Shown: positions 10,560 to 19,966, counted from the stretch's first letter. The stretch: 64,000 nucleotides of DNA from Devosia ginsengisoli (GCF_024707105.1 NZ_JANQAJ010000006.1:186001-250000); one strand, 5' to 3'. The notes: generated by a model not told the origin, from the sequence alone. A program made the numbers and translations.

Positions 10560-11398
10560 TGGCCGGCCTCCGGCGCGAAATTGAAGTCGGCCACGGTCGG
10601 CAGGCGATCGCCCACCGCATTTTCCGGCAGGGCCGAGAGCAGCGCACGGGTATAGTTGGAAGCGGGGTTTTCGAAGAGGGTCAGCACATCGGCCTCCTCC
10701 ATCTTGTGCCCCTTATATTGCACGATGACCCGGTCGGCCGTTTCGGCCACCACGCCCATGTCATGGGTGATCATGATCAGCCCCATGCCGGTATCGGCCT
10801 GGAGCTTCACCAGCAGGTCGAGGATCTGCTTCTGGATGGTCACGTCGAGCGCGGTGGTCGGTTCGTCGGCGATCAGCAGCTTGGGGTTGCAGGCAATGGC
10901 CATGGCGATCATCACGCGCTGGCACTGGCCGCCGCTCATCTGGTGCGGGAAGGCGCCGAGCCGGTCGGCCGCATCCTTGATGCCGACCAGTTGCAGCAGT
11001 TCGATGGCGCGATTGCGCGCCGCCCTGCCCTTGAGGTCCATGTGGCGGGAGAGCACTTCCTCGATCTGGAAGCCGACGGTGAAGCACGGATTGAGGCTCG
11101 CCACCGGCTCCTGGAAGATCATGGCGATATCCTTGCCGATGATGCGCCGCTTGTCGCGCGCACTCATGGTCAGCAGGTCCTTGCCCTCGAATTCCATCCT
11201 GTCGGCGGTGACCGTGGCCGTGCCGGGCAGCAGGCCCATCACCGCCAGCATGGCCACCGACTTGCCGGAGCCGGATTCCCCGACAATGGCCAGAACTTCG
11301 CTGGCATCGACCTTGATGTCGATGCCGTCGACCGCCTTGAACAGGCCCACCGACGTATCGAAGGCCACGCTGAGGTTCTCGATTTCAAGCAGAGCCAT
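10556..11398 (-). CDS. dppD: dipeptide/oligopeptide-type ABC transporter ATPase, first subunit
   Basis: 280 residues: Walker A GESGSGKSV, Q-loop IFQEPVASLNPCFTVGFQI, signature MSGGQCQRVMIAMAI, Walker B LLIADEPTTALD, H-loop MITHDMG, and the C-terminal oligopeptide-type region (NPASNYTRALLSALPE). The Walker A ends in Ser-Val, as is common in DppD. Partner of the dppF product on the inner membrane. It starts three bases after the dppC stop. Confidence 0.9.
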
Positions 11399-11401
11399 GG
11401 G

Positions 11402-12316
11402 TCAGCTCCTCTTGAGCTTGGGGTCGAGCGCGTCGCGCAGCCCGTCGCCGACGAGATTGATCGCCAGCACCGTGATGAGGATGGCCAGGCCCGGGAAGGT
11501 CACCACCCACCAGGCGCGCAGGATGAACTGGCGCGCCTCGGCCAGCATGGTGCCCCATTCGGGGGTTGGCGGCTGCGCGCCCAGGCCAAGGAAACCGAGC
11601 GCCGCCGCGTCGAGAATGGCGGTGGAGAAGCTCAGCGTGGCCTGCACGATCAGCGGGGCGAGGCAGTTGGGCAGGATGGTCTTGAACATCAGCCGGAAAT
11701 GGCCGGCGCCGGCCACGCGCGCCGAGGTCACATAGTCCTTGCCCAATTCGCCCAGCACGGCCGAGCGGGTCAGGCGCACGAAATGCGGCTGCAGCACGAG
11801 CGCGATGGCGATCATCATGTTGAACAGGCCCGGCCCCAGGATAGCCACCATCACCAGCGCCAGCAGCAGCGAGGGGAAAGCCAGGATCAGGTCCATGATG
11901 CGCATCAGCACGATATCGACCCAGCCGCGGGCATAGCCGGCGATGAGGCCCACGACGATACCGGCGCTGAGTGCCAGCACCACGACGACCGCGCCGATGA
12001 GCAGGGAATAGCGGGCGCCGTGGATGAGACGGGAGAGAATGTCGCGGCCCACCGCATCGGTGCCGAGCAGGAAGTCGGCACGGCCGCCTTCAAGCCAGAC
12101 CGGCGGCACCAGCAGCGCATCGCGATATTGCTGGATCGGGGAATGCGGCGCGATCCAGTTGGCGAACAGCGCCGTCAGCACCAGCAGGATGAAGACGACG
12201 AGGCCGATGACGGCGCCGCGATTGACCGAGAAATAATACCAGAATTCACGCAACTGGATCAGCGGGCTGATCTTGGGCGCGGCATTCGGATCGGCGACGG
12301 TAACGGGGGTGGACAT
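11402..12316 (-). CDS. dppC: dipeptide-type ABC transporter permease, DppC family
   Basis: 304 residues, inner membrane: N-terminal cytosolic segment, first TM (GAVIGLVVFILLVLTALFANW), the LLGTDAVGRDILSRLIHGAR motif typical of DppC/OppC, four to five further TMs, and the EAA-type coupling loop (DYVTSARVAGAGHFRLMFKT). The ATG at 12316 follows AGGAGGCGAC; the longer upstream frame lacks permease similarity. Unlike the second DppC-like permease in this window (62340-63536), its first periplasmic loop has normal length. Confidence 0.9.
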   Translation of the reverse strand: MSTPVTVADPNAAPKISPLIQLREFWYYFSVNRGAVIGLVVFILLVLTALFANWIAPHSPIQQYRDALLVPPVWLEGGRADFLLGTDAVGRDILSRLIHGARYSLLIGAVVVVLALSAGIVVGLIAGYARGWVDIVLMRIMDLILAFPSLLLALVMVAILGPGLFNMMIAIALVLQPHFVRLTRSAVLGELGKDYVTSARVAGAGHFRLMFKTILPNCLAPLIVQATLSFSTAILDAAALGFLGLGAQPPTPEWGTMLAEARQFILRAWWVVTFPGLAILITVLAINLVGDGLRDALDPKLKRS

Positions 12317-12324
12317 GTCGCCTC

Positions 12325-13332
12325 CTAATTGTGCCGGATACGGGGGTTGATGAGCCCGTAGAGCACATCGACGATGAGATTGACCGCCATGACGATCAGC
12401 GCGATCAGCAGCAGGCCCGCCTGCACCACCGGATAATCCCGACGCCCGATGGCGTCGACCATCCACTTGCCGATGCCCGGCCAGGAGAAGATGGTTTCGG
12501 TAAGGATGGCGCCCGCCATCATCACCCCGACCTGGAGGCCGATCGTGGTCACGACGGGGATCAGCGCATTGCGCAGGGCGTGCTGGCCGATCACCTGGCG
12601 CGGAGCGAGGCCCTTGGCGCGGGCGGTGCGCACATAGTCGTCGCCCAGCACTTCGAGCATGGCGGAGCGAGTCTGGCGGGCAATCACCGCCAGCGGAATC
12701 GTACCCAGCGTGATGGTGGGCAGGATCAAGTGACGCAACGCCGAGACGAAGGCGCCATCCTGCCCCGACAGCAGGGCGTCTATGGTCATGAAGCCGGTGA
12801 CCGCCGGGAAGAAATACAGCAGGTCGATGCGGCCCGAAACCGGGGTCCAGCCGAGATAGCCGGAAAAGAAGATGATGAGCAGCAGGCCTAGCCAGAAGAT
12901 CGGCATGGAATAGCCGACCAGGGCGGTGCCCATCAGCGTCTGGTCATACCAGGAGCCGCGCTTGACCGCGGCGATGACGCCGGCCGGAATGCCCAGGACC
13001 ACCGCGAAGATAATGGCGCAGGCGGACAGTTCGACAGTCGCCGGAAACAGGGTCAGGAAGTCCCGGATCACCGGACGCTTGGTCGAGACAGAGATACCGA
13101 AATTGCCCTGGAAGATACCCATGAGGTAGTCCCAGTACTGGACCCAGATCGGCCGGTCGTAGCCGAACTGCTCCATCAGCATGGCGTGGCGTTCGGGCGT
13201 GACGCCGCGCTCACCGGCCATCAGCAGGACGGGATCGCCGGGCAGGACGCGGACGAAAGCAAAAGCGAGGATCGTGATGCCGATAAAGGTCGGCACGATC
13301 AGGATGAGGCGATTGAGAAGGAAACGGATCAT
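12325..13332 (-). CDS. dppB: dipeptide-type ABC transporter permease, DppB family
   Basis: 335 residues, six predicted TMs: N-terminal RFLLNRLILIVPTFIGITIL, the long periplasmic loop (PGDPVLLMAGERGVTPERH) and the EAA loop (DYVRTARAKGLAPRQVIGQH), ending with the usual NPRIRHN tail. Forms the channel with DppC. It lies eight bases upstream of dppC and is separated from the binding-protein gene by a strong hairpin. Confidence 0.9.
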   Translation of the reverse strand: MIRFLLNRLILIVPTFIGITILAFAFVRVLPGDPVLLMAGERGVTPERHAMLMEQFGYDRPIWVQYWDYLMGIFQGNFGISVSTKRPVIRDFLTLFPATVELSACAIIFAVVLGIPAGVIAAVKRGSWYDQTLMGTALVGYSMPIFWLGLLLIIFFSGYLGWTPVSGRIDLLYFFPAVTGFMTIDALLSGQDGAFVSALRHLILPTITLGTIPLAVIARQTRSAMLEVLGDDYVRTARAKGLAPRQVIGQHALRNALIPVVTTIGLQVGVMMAGAILTETIFSWPGIGKWMVDAIGRRDYPVVQAGLLLIALIVMAVNLIVDVLYGLINPRIRHN

Positions 13333-13349
13333 GTGTTCTTGCCGGGAAG

Positions 13350-13375
13350 CCGGGGGCGCCGCTGGGCGCCCCCGG
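13350..13375 (-). terminator. GC-rich hairpin between dppA and dppB
   Basis: A perfect 11-base-pair stem (CCGGGGGCGCC / GGCGCCCCCGG) with a four-base loop, placed between the binding-protein gene and the permease genes. No T-run follows on the minus strand, so it is more likely an mRNA-stabilising or partial-termination element that raises dppA over the membrane genes than a full terminator. Confidence 0.7.
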
Positions 13376-13387
13376 TCTTAGTCCCGA

Positions 13388-14983
13388 TTACTCGGTGATG
13401 TCGACGCCATCAAAGGCATGCGTGCCCTTGGGGTCCATGACGTAGCCGGTGACCTTGGTGGACATCGGCATGAAGACCAGCGAGTGCGCGATGGTCGCCC
13501 ACGGCGCCTGGTCCTTGAACACCACCTGCGCCTGTTCGTAGAGCGCGGTGCGCTCGGCCTGGTCGGTGGTGATCTTGGCGTCCTGGGTCAGCTTCTCGAA
13601 CTCCTCGTTGCACCACTGGGCGCGGTTGTTACCGCCCACGGCGTCGCAACCAAGCAGCACGGACAGGAAGTTGTCCGGATCGCCATTGTCGCCGGTCCAG
13701 CCCAGCAGCACGGCACCGTCACGATCGACGGCAGACGACTGCTCGAGATATTCGGCCCATTCCATCGAGACGATCTCGACCGTCACGCCCACTTCGGCGA
13801 AGTCGGCCTGGATCAGCTCGGCCATGCGGCGGGCATCCGGGTTGTACGGGCGCGACACCGGCATTGCCCAGACCTTCATCGAGAGGTTCTCGATGCCGGC
13901 GGCAGCCAGGGCGGCCTTGGCGCCTTCGGGATCGTAGGGGTCATCGACGATGGCGTCGTTGTAGGACCACATGGTCGGCGGGATCGGGTTCTTGGCGACG
14001 GTCGCCTGGCCGGCGAACACGGCCTCGATGATGGCTTCCTTGTCGATCGCCATGTTGAGGGCCTTGCGGACGGCCGGGTTGTCGAAGGGCGGCTGCTGCG
14101 TATTGTAGCCCAGGAAGCCGATATTCAGGCCTTCCTGCTCCAGCAGTTGCAGGTTCGAGTCGCCGCGGATGACATCGAGGTCAGCCGGGTTCGGGTAGGG
14201 CATGACATGGCATTCGCCGGCCTGCAGCTTCTGCAGACGGACGGCCGGATCGGTGGTGATGGCGAAGACCAGGTCGTCGATCGGCTGCACGCCACCCCAG
14301 TAATCGTCGAAGCTGGCATAGCGGATGGCCGCATCCTGCTGGTAGTTGACGAACTGGAACGGGCCGGTGCCGATCGGCTGCTGGTTCAGCATTTCCATGG
14401 TGCCGGAAGCGGCGAGCTGGTCGGCATATTCCTTGGACATGATCGAAGCGAAGTCCATGGCCAGGTTGGCGATGAACGGGGCTTCGGGACGGGTCAGCAC
14501 GAACTTGACCGTGTAGTCATCGACCTTTTCGATGGAGGACAGGAGCGTGCCCATCGACATGGAGTCGAAATAGTTCCAGGCGATGCCCGGCGAATAGGAA
14601 TACCACGGATTGTCCGACTTCCACTGGCGTTCGAACGAGAAGAGCACGTCGTCGGCGTTGAAATCGCGGGTCGGGGTGAAATAGTCGGTGGTGTGGAACT
14701 TGACGCCCTGACGCAGGTGGAAGGTGTATTCCAGCCCGTCTTCGGACACGTCATAGCTCTCGGCCAGGCCCGGCTCGGTGGCCGAGGAGCCCTTGGTGAA
14801 CTGCACCAGGCGGTTGTAGATCGGACGCGAGGAGGCGTCGAACGTGGTGCCGGCAGTGAACGGTGCGGGGTCGAAGCCTTCAGGCGAGCCTTCCGAGCAG
14901 TAGACCAGCGTCTTGGCCTGGGCCGCGCCGACGGTCAGCGCGAGAACCGCGGATGCCGCCAGCAGCGTTTTCATCAATTTCAT
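13388..14983 (-). CDS. dppA: dipeptide/oligopeptide-type ABC transporter substrate-binding protein (SBP family 5)
   Basis: Periplasmic solute receptor. 531 residues: Sec signal peptide MKLMKTLLAASAVLALTVGA with cleavage after AQA, then the mature KTLVYCSEGSPEGFDP, a typical DppA start. Further family features are LRQGVKFHTTDYFTPTRDFN, IGTGPFQFVNYQ and a C-terminal DNFLSVLLGCDAVGGNNRAQW. Similarity to DppA makes dipeptides or heme the best guess. First gene of the operon; GGGAG lies about ten bases before the ATG, and a 16-base palindrome lies 98 bases upstream. Confidence 0.9.
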   Translation of the reverse strand: MKLMKTLLAASAVLALTVGAAQAKTLVYCSEGSPEGFDPAPFTAGTTFDASSRPIYNRLVQFTKGSSATEPGLAESYDVSEDGLEYTFHLRQGVKFHTTDYFTPTRDFNADDVLFSFERQWKSDNPWYSYSPGIAWNYFDSMSMGTLLSSIEKVDDYTVKFVLTRPEAPFIANLAMDFASIMSKEYADQLAASGTMEMLNQQPIGTGPFQFVNYQQDAAIRYASFDDYWGGVQPIDDLVFAITTDPAVRLQKLQAGECHVMPYPNPADLDVIRGDSNLQLLEQEGLNIGFLGYNTQQPPFDNPAVRKALNMAIDKEAIIEAVFAGQATVAKNPIPPTMWSYNDAIVDDPYDPEGAKAALAAAGIENLSMKVWAMPVSRPYNPDARRMAELIQADFAEVGVTVEIVSMEWAEYLEQSSAVDRDGAVLLGWTGDNGDPDNFLSVLLGCDAVGGNNRAQWCNEEFEKLTQDAKITTDQAERTALYEQAQVVFKDQAPWATIAHSLVFMPMSTKVTGYVMDPKGTHAFDGVDITE

Positions 14984-15080
14984 GATTGTTGTCTCCCGAA
15001 ACTATTATGCGCACCCGGCTTTACCACCGGGGCTTGGGCGCCAACAAAGCCTAGAATCCATGGGAGCGCAAGCAGGCAGT

Positions 15081-15096
15081 TTGACCATTTGGTCAA
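15081..15096. promoter_or_regulatory. TTGACCATTTGGTCAA palindrome in the dppA / VOC divergent region
   Basis: Perfect 7-base arms (TTGACCA / TGGTCAA) with a two-base centre, in the 223-base region between divergent starts. TGGTC half-sites are common in GntR (FadR-type) operators, but no such regulator lies next to it, so the assignment is only a suggestion. It could control the dpp operon, the VOC gene, or both. Confidence 0.45.
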
Positions 15097-15206
15097 TCTG
15101 ATGGCAGAGAAAACGTCCTTCCACAGGATTGGACGGTTTTGGAATGATCCGTTCGGCGGTCAAGCAGCGGCTTGACCCGGCCATGACAGTGGTGATCCAT
15201 GCTCCC

Positions 15207-15599
15207 ATGAGCCAATCCATCGCCACCGTCTCACTGCTCGTCGCCGATTATGACGATGCCATCACATTCTATTGTGACACGCTGGGCTTCGGCCTGGTCG
15301 AGGATACCGACATGGGCGGCGGAAAACGCTGGGTCGTCGTCGCTCCACCCGGCCGCGCCGGGGCGCAATTGCTGCTGGCCAAGGCCGATGGCGAAGCCCA
15401 GCGTGTCGCCGTCGGCAACCAGGGCGGCGGGCGGGTGATGTTTTTCCTGCAAACCAGCAATTTCCTCAAGGACCATGCCGCCATGCTCGCGCGCGGCGTA
15501 ACCTTCCTCGAAGAACCGCGCCACGAGGCCTATGGCTCGGTCGCCGTCTTCACCGACCTCTATGGAAACAAATGGGACCTCATCCAGCCCACGGCCTGA
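15207..15599 (+). CDS. VOC-family (glyoxalase-like) protein
   Basis: 130 residues in the glyoxalase/bleomycin resistance/dioxygenase fold: MSQSIATVSLLVADYDDAITFYCDTLGF, GRVMFFLQTSNFLKDHAAML, then FTDLYGNKWDLIQP with the C-terminal metal-ligand-type segment. The role within the superfamily is unknown. The ATG at 15207 was chosen because the fold begins there; the open frame extends upstream through non-conserved sequence. The stop overlaps the start of the next gene (TGATG). Confidence 0.8.
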   Translation: MSQSIATVSLLVADYDDAITFYCDTLGFGLVEDTDMGGGKRWVVVAPPGRAGAQLLLAKADGEAQRVAVGNQGGGRVMFFLQTSNFLKDHAAMLARGVTFLEEPRHEAYGSVAVFTDLYGNKWDLIQPTA

Positions 15600-16072
15600 T
15601 GCCGGCATTGCTCCTGCTGGCCATGCCTGCCGCGGCGCAGGAAGCCGGCTGGCACTATTCGCCCCTGCCCGGCGAGGGCGACCGGGCGGCGCTGGGCTGT
15701 GCGCTCAATTCGACGCCCGACACCTATGCCTGCATCGCCGTGCGCTGCGAGGACGATTTCACCATTGGCGTCCATATCCATACCAGCCGCCAGCAACGCG
15801 ATGCGGGCGACTGGGCCATCACGGTGGACAAGGAAACCCGCTCCTTCACCGCCGAAGCCGCCACGCCCTACGGCGCGCGGCTGGTCGGCGATTTTTCCTG
15901 GGTGCTGCATAATCTGAGCCATGGCGCCGTGGCCTATCTGGCGCCCGAAGACGGCTCGGACATGCCGGCCAATCACATCCCGCTCGATGGCTCGCTCTAT
16001 GCCATCAATGCCGCCCTCGCCTTCTGCGCCCCACGCATTCCGGTCGAACCGATCCCGGATGCAGGCGTTTAG
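15599..16072 (+). CDS. hypothetical exported protein
   Basis: 157 residues, not recognised. It begins with a hydrophobic stretch ending in Ala-x-Ala (MPALLLLAMPAAAQ), read as a signal peptide lacking a charged n-region; an upstream in-frame ATG at 15572 would add MGPHPAHGL. The mature part has four cysteines (LGCALN, YACIAVRCEDD, AFCAPR) that could form disulphides, consistent with a periplasmic location. Coupled by one-base overlap to the VOC gene. Confidence 0.65.
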   Translation: MPALLLLAMPAAAQEAGWHYSPLPGEGDRAALGCALNSTPDTYACIAVRCEDDFTIGVHIHTSRQQRDAGDWAITVDKETRSFTAEAATPYGARLVGDFSWVLHNLSHGAVAYLAPEDGSDMPANHIPLDGSLYAINAALAFCAPRIPVEPIPDAGV

Positions 16073-16098
16073 TTCCCGAACCAATATGGAGAAGCCTC

Positions 16099-17037
16099 AT
16101 GGACCGCCGCCCGCTGGGACGCAGTGAAATTGTCATCGAACCGCTGGTACTGGGCGGCAATGTCTTCGGCTGGACGGTGGACGAAAAGACCGGCTTCGCC
16201 ATTCTCGACGCCTTCGTCGACGAGGGCTTTTCGGCCATCGACACGGCCGAGGGCTATCCCAACTGGGTGCCGGGCAATCCGCCCGGCATGAGCGAGACCA
16301 TTATCGGCAAGTGGCTGAAAGCCCGCGGCAACCGCGACGCCGTCCACATCTTCACCAAGGTCAATTCCGGCAAGAAGCCGGGCGGCCTCAAGCCCGACGC
16401 CATCGCCGCCAGCTTCGATGCCTCGCTCAAGCGTCTCCAGACCGACTATGTCGATGTCTATTTCAGCCATTGGCCCGATGCCGAGGCCAGCCACGAAGAA
16501 ACGCTGGGCGCCTATGACCCGATGGTTCGATCCGGCAAGGTGCGGACCATCGGCGCCTCCAACTATACGGCCGAGATGGTCAAGGCGGCCCACGAGGTCT
16601 CGGTCATCAAGTCGCTGCCGCGCTATGAAGTGCTGCAGCCCCGCTTCAACCTCTATGACCGCGCCGAATTCAACGCCCTGCGCGATACCCTGATCGAGCA
16701 GGAGATGGGCGCGGTGGTCTATTACAGCCTCGCCTCGGGATTCCTCACCGGCAAGTACCGCTCCAAGGCCGACTTCACCAAATCGCCGCGCGGCGGCGGC
16801 ATGGAGCGCTATATGGACAAGAAGGGTGAAGCGATCCTTGATGCCCTGGACAAGGTCGCCAAGGCCAATGACGCGACACCGGCCGAAGTGTCGCTGGCCT
16901 GGCTCGTCGCCCAGCCCGGCGTCACGGCCCCGATCGCCTCGGCAACCTCGGTGGAGCAGGTGAAGAGCCTCGCCAAGGGCGTGCGGCTGAAGCTGAGCGA
17001 GGACGATTTGCAGATGCTGACGGAGGCGGGGCAATAG
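16099..17037 (+). CDS. aldo/keto reductase
   Basis: NAD(P)H-dependent carbonyl reductase of the TIM-barrel AKR superfamily. 312 residues: the catalytic tetrad fits D48 and Y53 (AIDTAEGYPNW), the Lys in HIFTKVNSGKKPGG and the His in VDVYFSHWPD. C-terminal IASATSVEQVKSLAKGVRLKL is the usual cofactor-binding end. GGAG lies seven bases before the ATG. The substrate is unknown. It ends just before repeat copy C, convergent with the next operon. Confidence 0.88.
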   Translation: MDRRPLGRSEIVIEPLVLGGNVFGWTVDEKTGFAILDAFVDEGFSAIDTAEGYPNWVPGNPPGMSETIIGKWLKARGNRDAVHIFTKVNSGKKPGGLKPDAIAASFDASLKRLQTDYVDVYFSHWPDAEASHEETLGAYDPMVRSGKVRTIGASNYTAEMVKAAHEVSVIKSLPRYEVLQPRFNLYDRAEFNALRDTLIEQEMGAVVYYSLASGFLTGKYRSKADFTKSPRGGGMERYMDKKGEAILDALDKVAKANDATPAEVSLAWLVAQPGVTAPIASATSVEQVKSLAKGVRLKLSEDDLQMLTEAGQ

Positions 17038-17052
17038 GGGCCACACTCGCCG

Positions 17053-17198
17053 ACCCACCCTCCCCTTGTGGGGAGGGAAGCGAGATAGGACTTAGCGTCA
17101 GCTAAGTCCGTTGAATCGAGCAGGGTGGGGGTATGCCTCCGCAAACTCGGCGTGTGAGGCCACCCCCACCCTTGACCCCTCCCCTCAAGGGGGAGGGA
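17053..17198. repeat. long inverted-repeat element, copy C (interrupted)
   Basis: The right part (17160-17198, CCACCCCCACCCTTGACCC followed by CTCCCCTCAAGGGGGAGGG) matches the family. The left partner is split: CCCTCCCCTTGTGGGGAGGG at 17058-17077 and CAGGGTGGGGGT at 17121-17132 are separated by about 43 extra bases that include a perfect 9-bp hairpin, GGACTTAGC-GTCA-GCTAAGTCC (17088-17109). It fills the gap between convergent genes. Confidence 0.75.
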
Positions 17199-17225
17199 GA
17201 CGACTGCCTGCTCCGGGGTAATCCC

Positions 17226-18164
17226 CTACCACTCAAACTCCGGCCCGTTCACCCGTGCACCCATCAGGAACACATCGCTCATCAGCCGCAACGGCGCAGC
17301 GTCGACATCGCTTTCATGCCGCTCCAGGAGCCCGGCGAAATGGTCATACATGGCGGCATATTCACCGTCGCCATGCTGGAGCACCAGTTCGTCATTGATG
17401 GTGAGCGAGCGCCCGCCACCTTCGAGCTTGATGATATCGCCCGCGCCGGTCTCGACGCGGATGGTCCAGATCTCCCCGCTCTCCTCCAGCCAGTTGAACC
17501 CGGCCGAGAGCTTGGGTTGGTGCAACTGCCCCGACTTGAAGGCGATCTCGACATCGACAGGCGTCTGCCGATTGGCCGGGAAAGTGAGCTTCGCGCTTTC
17601 CACGAAAACCGGGAAGGGCATGATCTTGGTGAAGATGGAGAGCGCATTGATGCCCGGATCGCAGACGCCGAAGCCGCCGGGTTCCCACACCCAGTTCTGG
17701 CCGGGATGCCATTTGCGCACGCTTTCGCGCCAGTCGATGCGCACCGAACGCACGCCGTCCTCGGCAAGAATGGCTTTGGCCCGGTCCACAGCCGGATTCC
17801 ACTGGCTGTGCCAGGTCTGGTACAGCACGCGATCGAGCCGCCGCGCATGGGCGATCAGGTCGTCCAGCTCGGAAATGGTCGTGGTGGGCGGCTTTTCCAT
17901 CATCACGTCCTTGCCGGCGTCGAGCGCCTCGCGGACATATTGATGGCGGATGCCGGGCGGGGTGCAGATCGACACCAGCGACAGTTCCGGCATGGCGGCA
18001 TAGAGCTCGGCCGGCGTCCTGAACACCGGCAGGCCATTATGGCTCAGCCCACGTGTCGAAACGGTCGCCGCCAGTTCGAAATCATCCGATGCGTCGATGA
18101 CCGGCAGATGCTGGTCCTGCGCGATCTTGCCCACGCCGATAACGGCAATCCTGCGTCTGGCCAT
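17226..18164 (-). CDS. L-arabinose / D-galactose 1-dehydrogenase-like oxidoreductase
   Basis: Gfo/Idh/MocA-fold enzyme predicted to oxidise an aldose to its lactone with NAD(P). 312 residues: RRIAVIGVGKIAQDQHLPVI at the N-terminus, the EKPP motif, and VRKWHPGQNWVWEPGG followed by DPGINALSI. This block strongly recalls the Azospirillum L-arabinose 1-dehydrogenase and related D-galactose dehydrogenases. The ATG at 18164 follows GGAAGGAG. Third gene of a putative operon after glycerate kinase and a VOC protein. The preferred sugar is uncertain. Confidence 0.8.
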   Translation of the reverse strand: MARRRIAVIGVGKIAQDQHLPVIDASDDFELAATVSTRGLSHNGLPVFRTPAELYAAMPELSLVSICTPPGIRHQYVREALDAGKDVMMEKPPTTTISELDDLIAHARRLDRVLYQTWHSQWNPAVDRAKAILAEDGVRSVRIDWRESVRKWHPGQNWVWEPGGFGVCDPGINALSIFTKIMPFPVFVESAKLTFPANRQTPVDVEIAFKSGQLHQPKLSAGFNWLEESGEIWTIRVETGAGDIIKLEGGGRSLTINDELVLQHGDGEYAAMYDHFAGLLERHESDVDAAPLRLMSDVFLMGARVNGPEFEW

Positions 18165-18237
18165 CGGCCGGCTCCTTCCCGAAAAGTCGGCGTATAGAAC
18201 AGAGACAGCCCCTCCCTGCCAAGGGGCAATTGTATGA

Positions 18238-18585
18238 TTATTTTGGCGGCTGCCAGAGTTCGATCTGGTTGCCTTCCGGATCATGCAGGCGACAGAACCG
18301 GCCGGTCTCCGGCGTGTCCCACTCATCCGGCCGGGTTTCGGTGGCAATACCAGCCGCGTTAAGCTGGTTCATCATCCCGTCGAGGTCATCGACGCGGAAA
18401 TTGATCATCCATTGCTTGTCGGCGGGAAAATAGTCGGTCGTCTGCTTGAAGGGCGCGAAGACCGTCAGGCCCTGCTCCTGCTGCCACAGCTCGGCAATGC
18501 CGAAATGCTGCTCATACCAGGCCGCCAGCGCCTTGGTGTCGCGCGAGCGGAAAAAGAAGCCGCCAATGCCCAATGCCTTCGCCAT
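18238..18585 (-). CDS. VOC-family (glyoxalase-like) protein
   Basis: 115 residues: MAKALGIGGFFFRSRDTKAL, AAWYEQHFGI, then INFRVDDLDGMMNQL and C-terminal LHDPEGNQIELWQPPK, which is the classic VOC ending with a metal-ligand Glu. The reaction is unknown. Its start lies 11 bases after the glycerate kinase stop, so the two are probably co-transcribed. Confidence 0.83.
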   Translation of the reverse strand: MAKALGIGGFFFRSRDTKALAAWYEQHFGIAELWQQEQGLTVFAPFKQTTDYFPADKQWMINFRVDDLDGMMNQLNAAGIATETRPDEWDTPETGRFCRLHDPEGNQIELWQPPK

Positions 18586-18596
18586 TCTTCAGCCTC

Positions 18597-19853
18597 CTAT
18601 CGGATCAGAATTGCCCTGAAATCATTGACATTGGTGCCGGTCGGCCCGGTCACCAGCAAGTCGCCGATGGCGTTGAAGGCGCCCCAGGCGTCGTTGCCGG
18701 CCAAAGCCGCCAGCGGATCGATGCCCGCCTTACGCAAGCGGGTGGCCGTGGTGCCATCGGCAAAGGCGCCGGCATTGTCCTCGGAGCCATCGATACCATC
18801 GGTATCGGCGGCCAGAGCCGAAATGTCCTCCACCCCGTCAATGGCGATGGCCAAAGCCAGCAGGAATTCGGCATTGCGCCCGCCCCGCCCGCCCTTGCCG
18901 CGCAGGGTAACGGTGGTTTCCCCGCCCGACAGCAGCACGACGGGCTTGCTGAACGGCCGGTTGCGCTGGGCGATTTCGCGCGCCATGGCCGCATGCACCT
19001 GCGCCACGTCGCGCGATTCCCCCTCGATGGAGTCGGAAAGGATCGCCGCCTCGATCCCCCGCTCCCGCGCCAGGTCCGCCGCCGCGTCCAGCGACAGCGC
19101 CGCCGAGGCGATGGTGCTGACGCTGTTGCGCGCAAAGACCGTATCATCCGGTTTCGGCGCCGGATTGTCCTCGCCGGCCAGCAGCGCCCGGGCCGGAGCC
19201 GGGAGGTCCAGTTGGTAGAGTTCGGCATATTGGCGCGCCAGTTCGCGCGACCCCGCCAGGGGAATGGTCGGGCCTGAAGCCACCAGCGCCGGATCGTCCC
19301 CCGGCACGTCGGAGACGACAAGGGTCGCCACGCGCGCTGGCGCGCAATGGGCGGCCAACCGCCCGCCCTTGATGGTGGAAAACTGATTGCGGATGAGGTT
19401 CATCACGCCGATCGGCGCGCCCGAGGCCAGCAGCGCCCGGTTGATGGCCTGTTCATCATCCAGCGTCAGGCCCGGCGCCGGAGCCGGCAGCAGGGCCGAG
19501 CCGCCGCCCGAAATCAGCGCCACGACCAGATCGTCGGAACCGAGGCCGGAGACCGTTTCGAGCAGCCGCCGCGCCGCGAGGAACCCCGCTTCATCTGGCA
19601 CGGGGTGGGCCGCCTCGACGATTTCGATCTTTTGGCAGGCCTCGGCGTAACCATAGCGCGTCACCACCAGCCCGCTCAGCGGCCCGTCCCACGCTTCTTC
19701 GAAGGCCCGCGCCATCTGGGCCGAAGCCTTGCCGGCGCCAATGACAATGGTGCGTCCCTTGGGCCTTTCCGGCAGGTGCCGGCTCACGGCCAGCGCCGGT
19801 TGCGCCTGTGCCACGGCCTGGCGAAACATCTCTTCGAGCAGGGCGTGGTCCAT
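18597..19853 (-). CDS. glycerate 2-kinase (GckA/TtuD, MOFRL family)
   Basis: Phosphorylates D-glycerate, by family to 2-phosphoglycerate, feeding glyoxylate or hydroxypyruvate carbon into glycolysis. 418 residues: [68 protein letters not shown] and the MOFRL region [20 protein letters not shown] followed by [11 protein letters not shown]. The ATG at 19853 has a GAGAG ribosome-binding site; the upstream frame is not conserved. Divergent from the phn genes by 113 bases. Confidence 0.88.
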   Translation of the reverse strand: MDHALLEEMFRQAVAQAQPALAVSRHLPERPKGRTIVIGAGKASAQMARAFEEAWDGPLSGLVVTRYGYAEACQKIEIVEAAHPVPDEAGFLAARRLLETVSGLGSDDLVVALISGGGSALLPAPAPGLTLDDEQAINRALLASGAPIGVMNLIRNQFSTIKGGRLAAHCAPARVATLVVSDVPGDDPALVASGPTIPLAGSRELARQYAELYQLDLPAPARALLAGEDNPAPKPDDTVFARNSVSTIASAALSLDAAADLARERGIEAAILSDSIEGESRDVAQVHAAMAREIAQRNRPFSKPVVLLSGGETTVTLRGKGGRGGRNAEFLLALAIAIDGVEDISALAADTDGIDGSEDNAGAFADGTTATRLRKAGIDPLAALAGNDAWGAFNAIGDLLVTGPTGTNVNDFRAILIR

Positions 19854-19966
19854 CGTCTCTCTCGGCTTGCGATTCGGTGCGGGCAAGGGTAGCCAGCAAT
19901 GGGTAGCGTGGACAATTGTCAAACGACCGACACAGAGTCCCACTAGCGGCAGGGCAAGGAGTTCCG

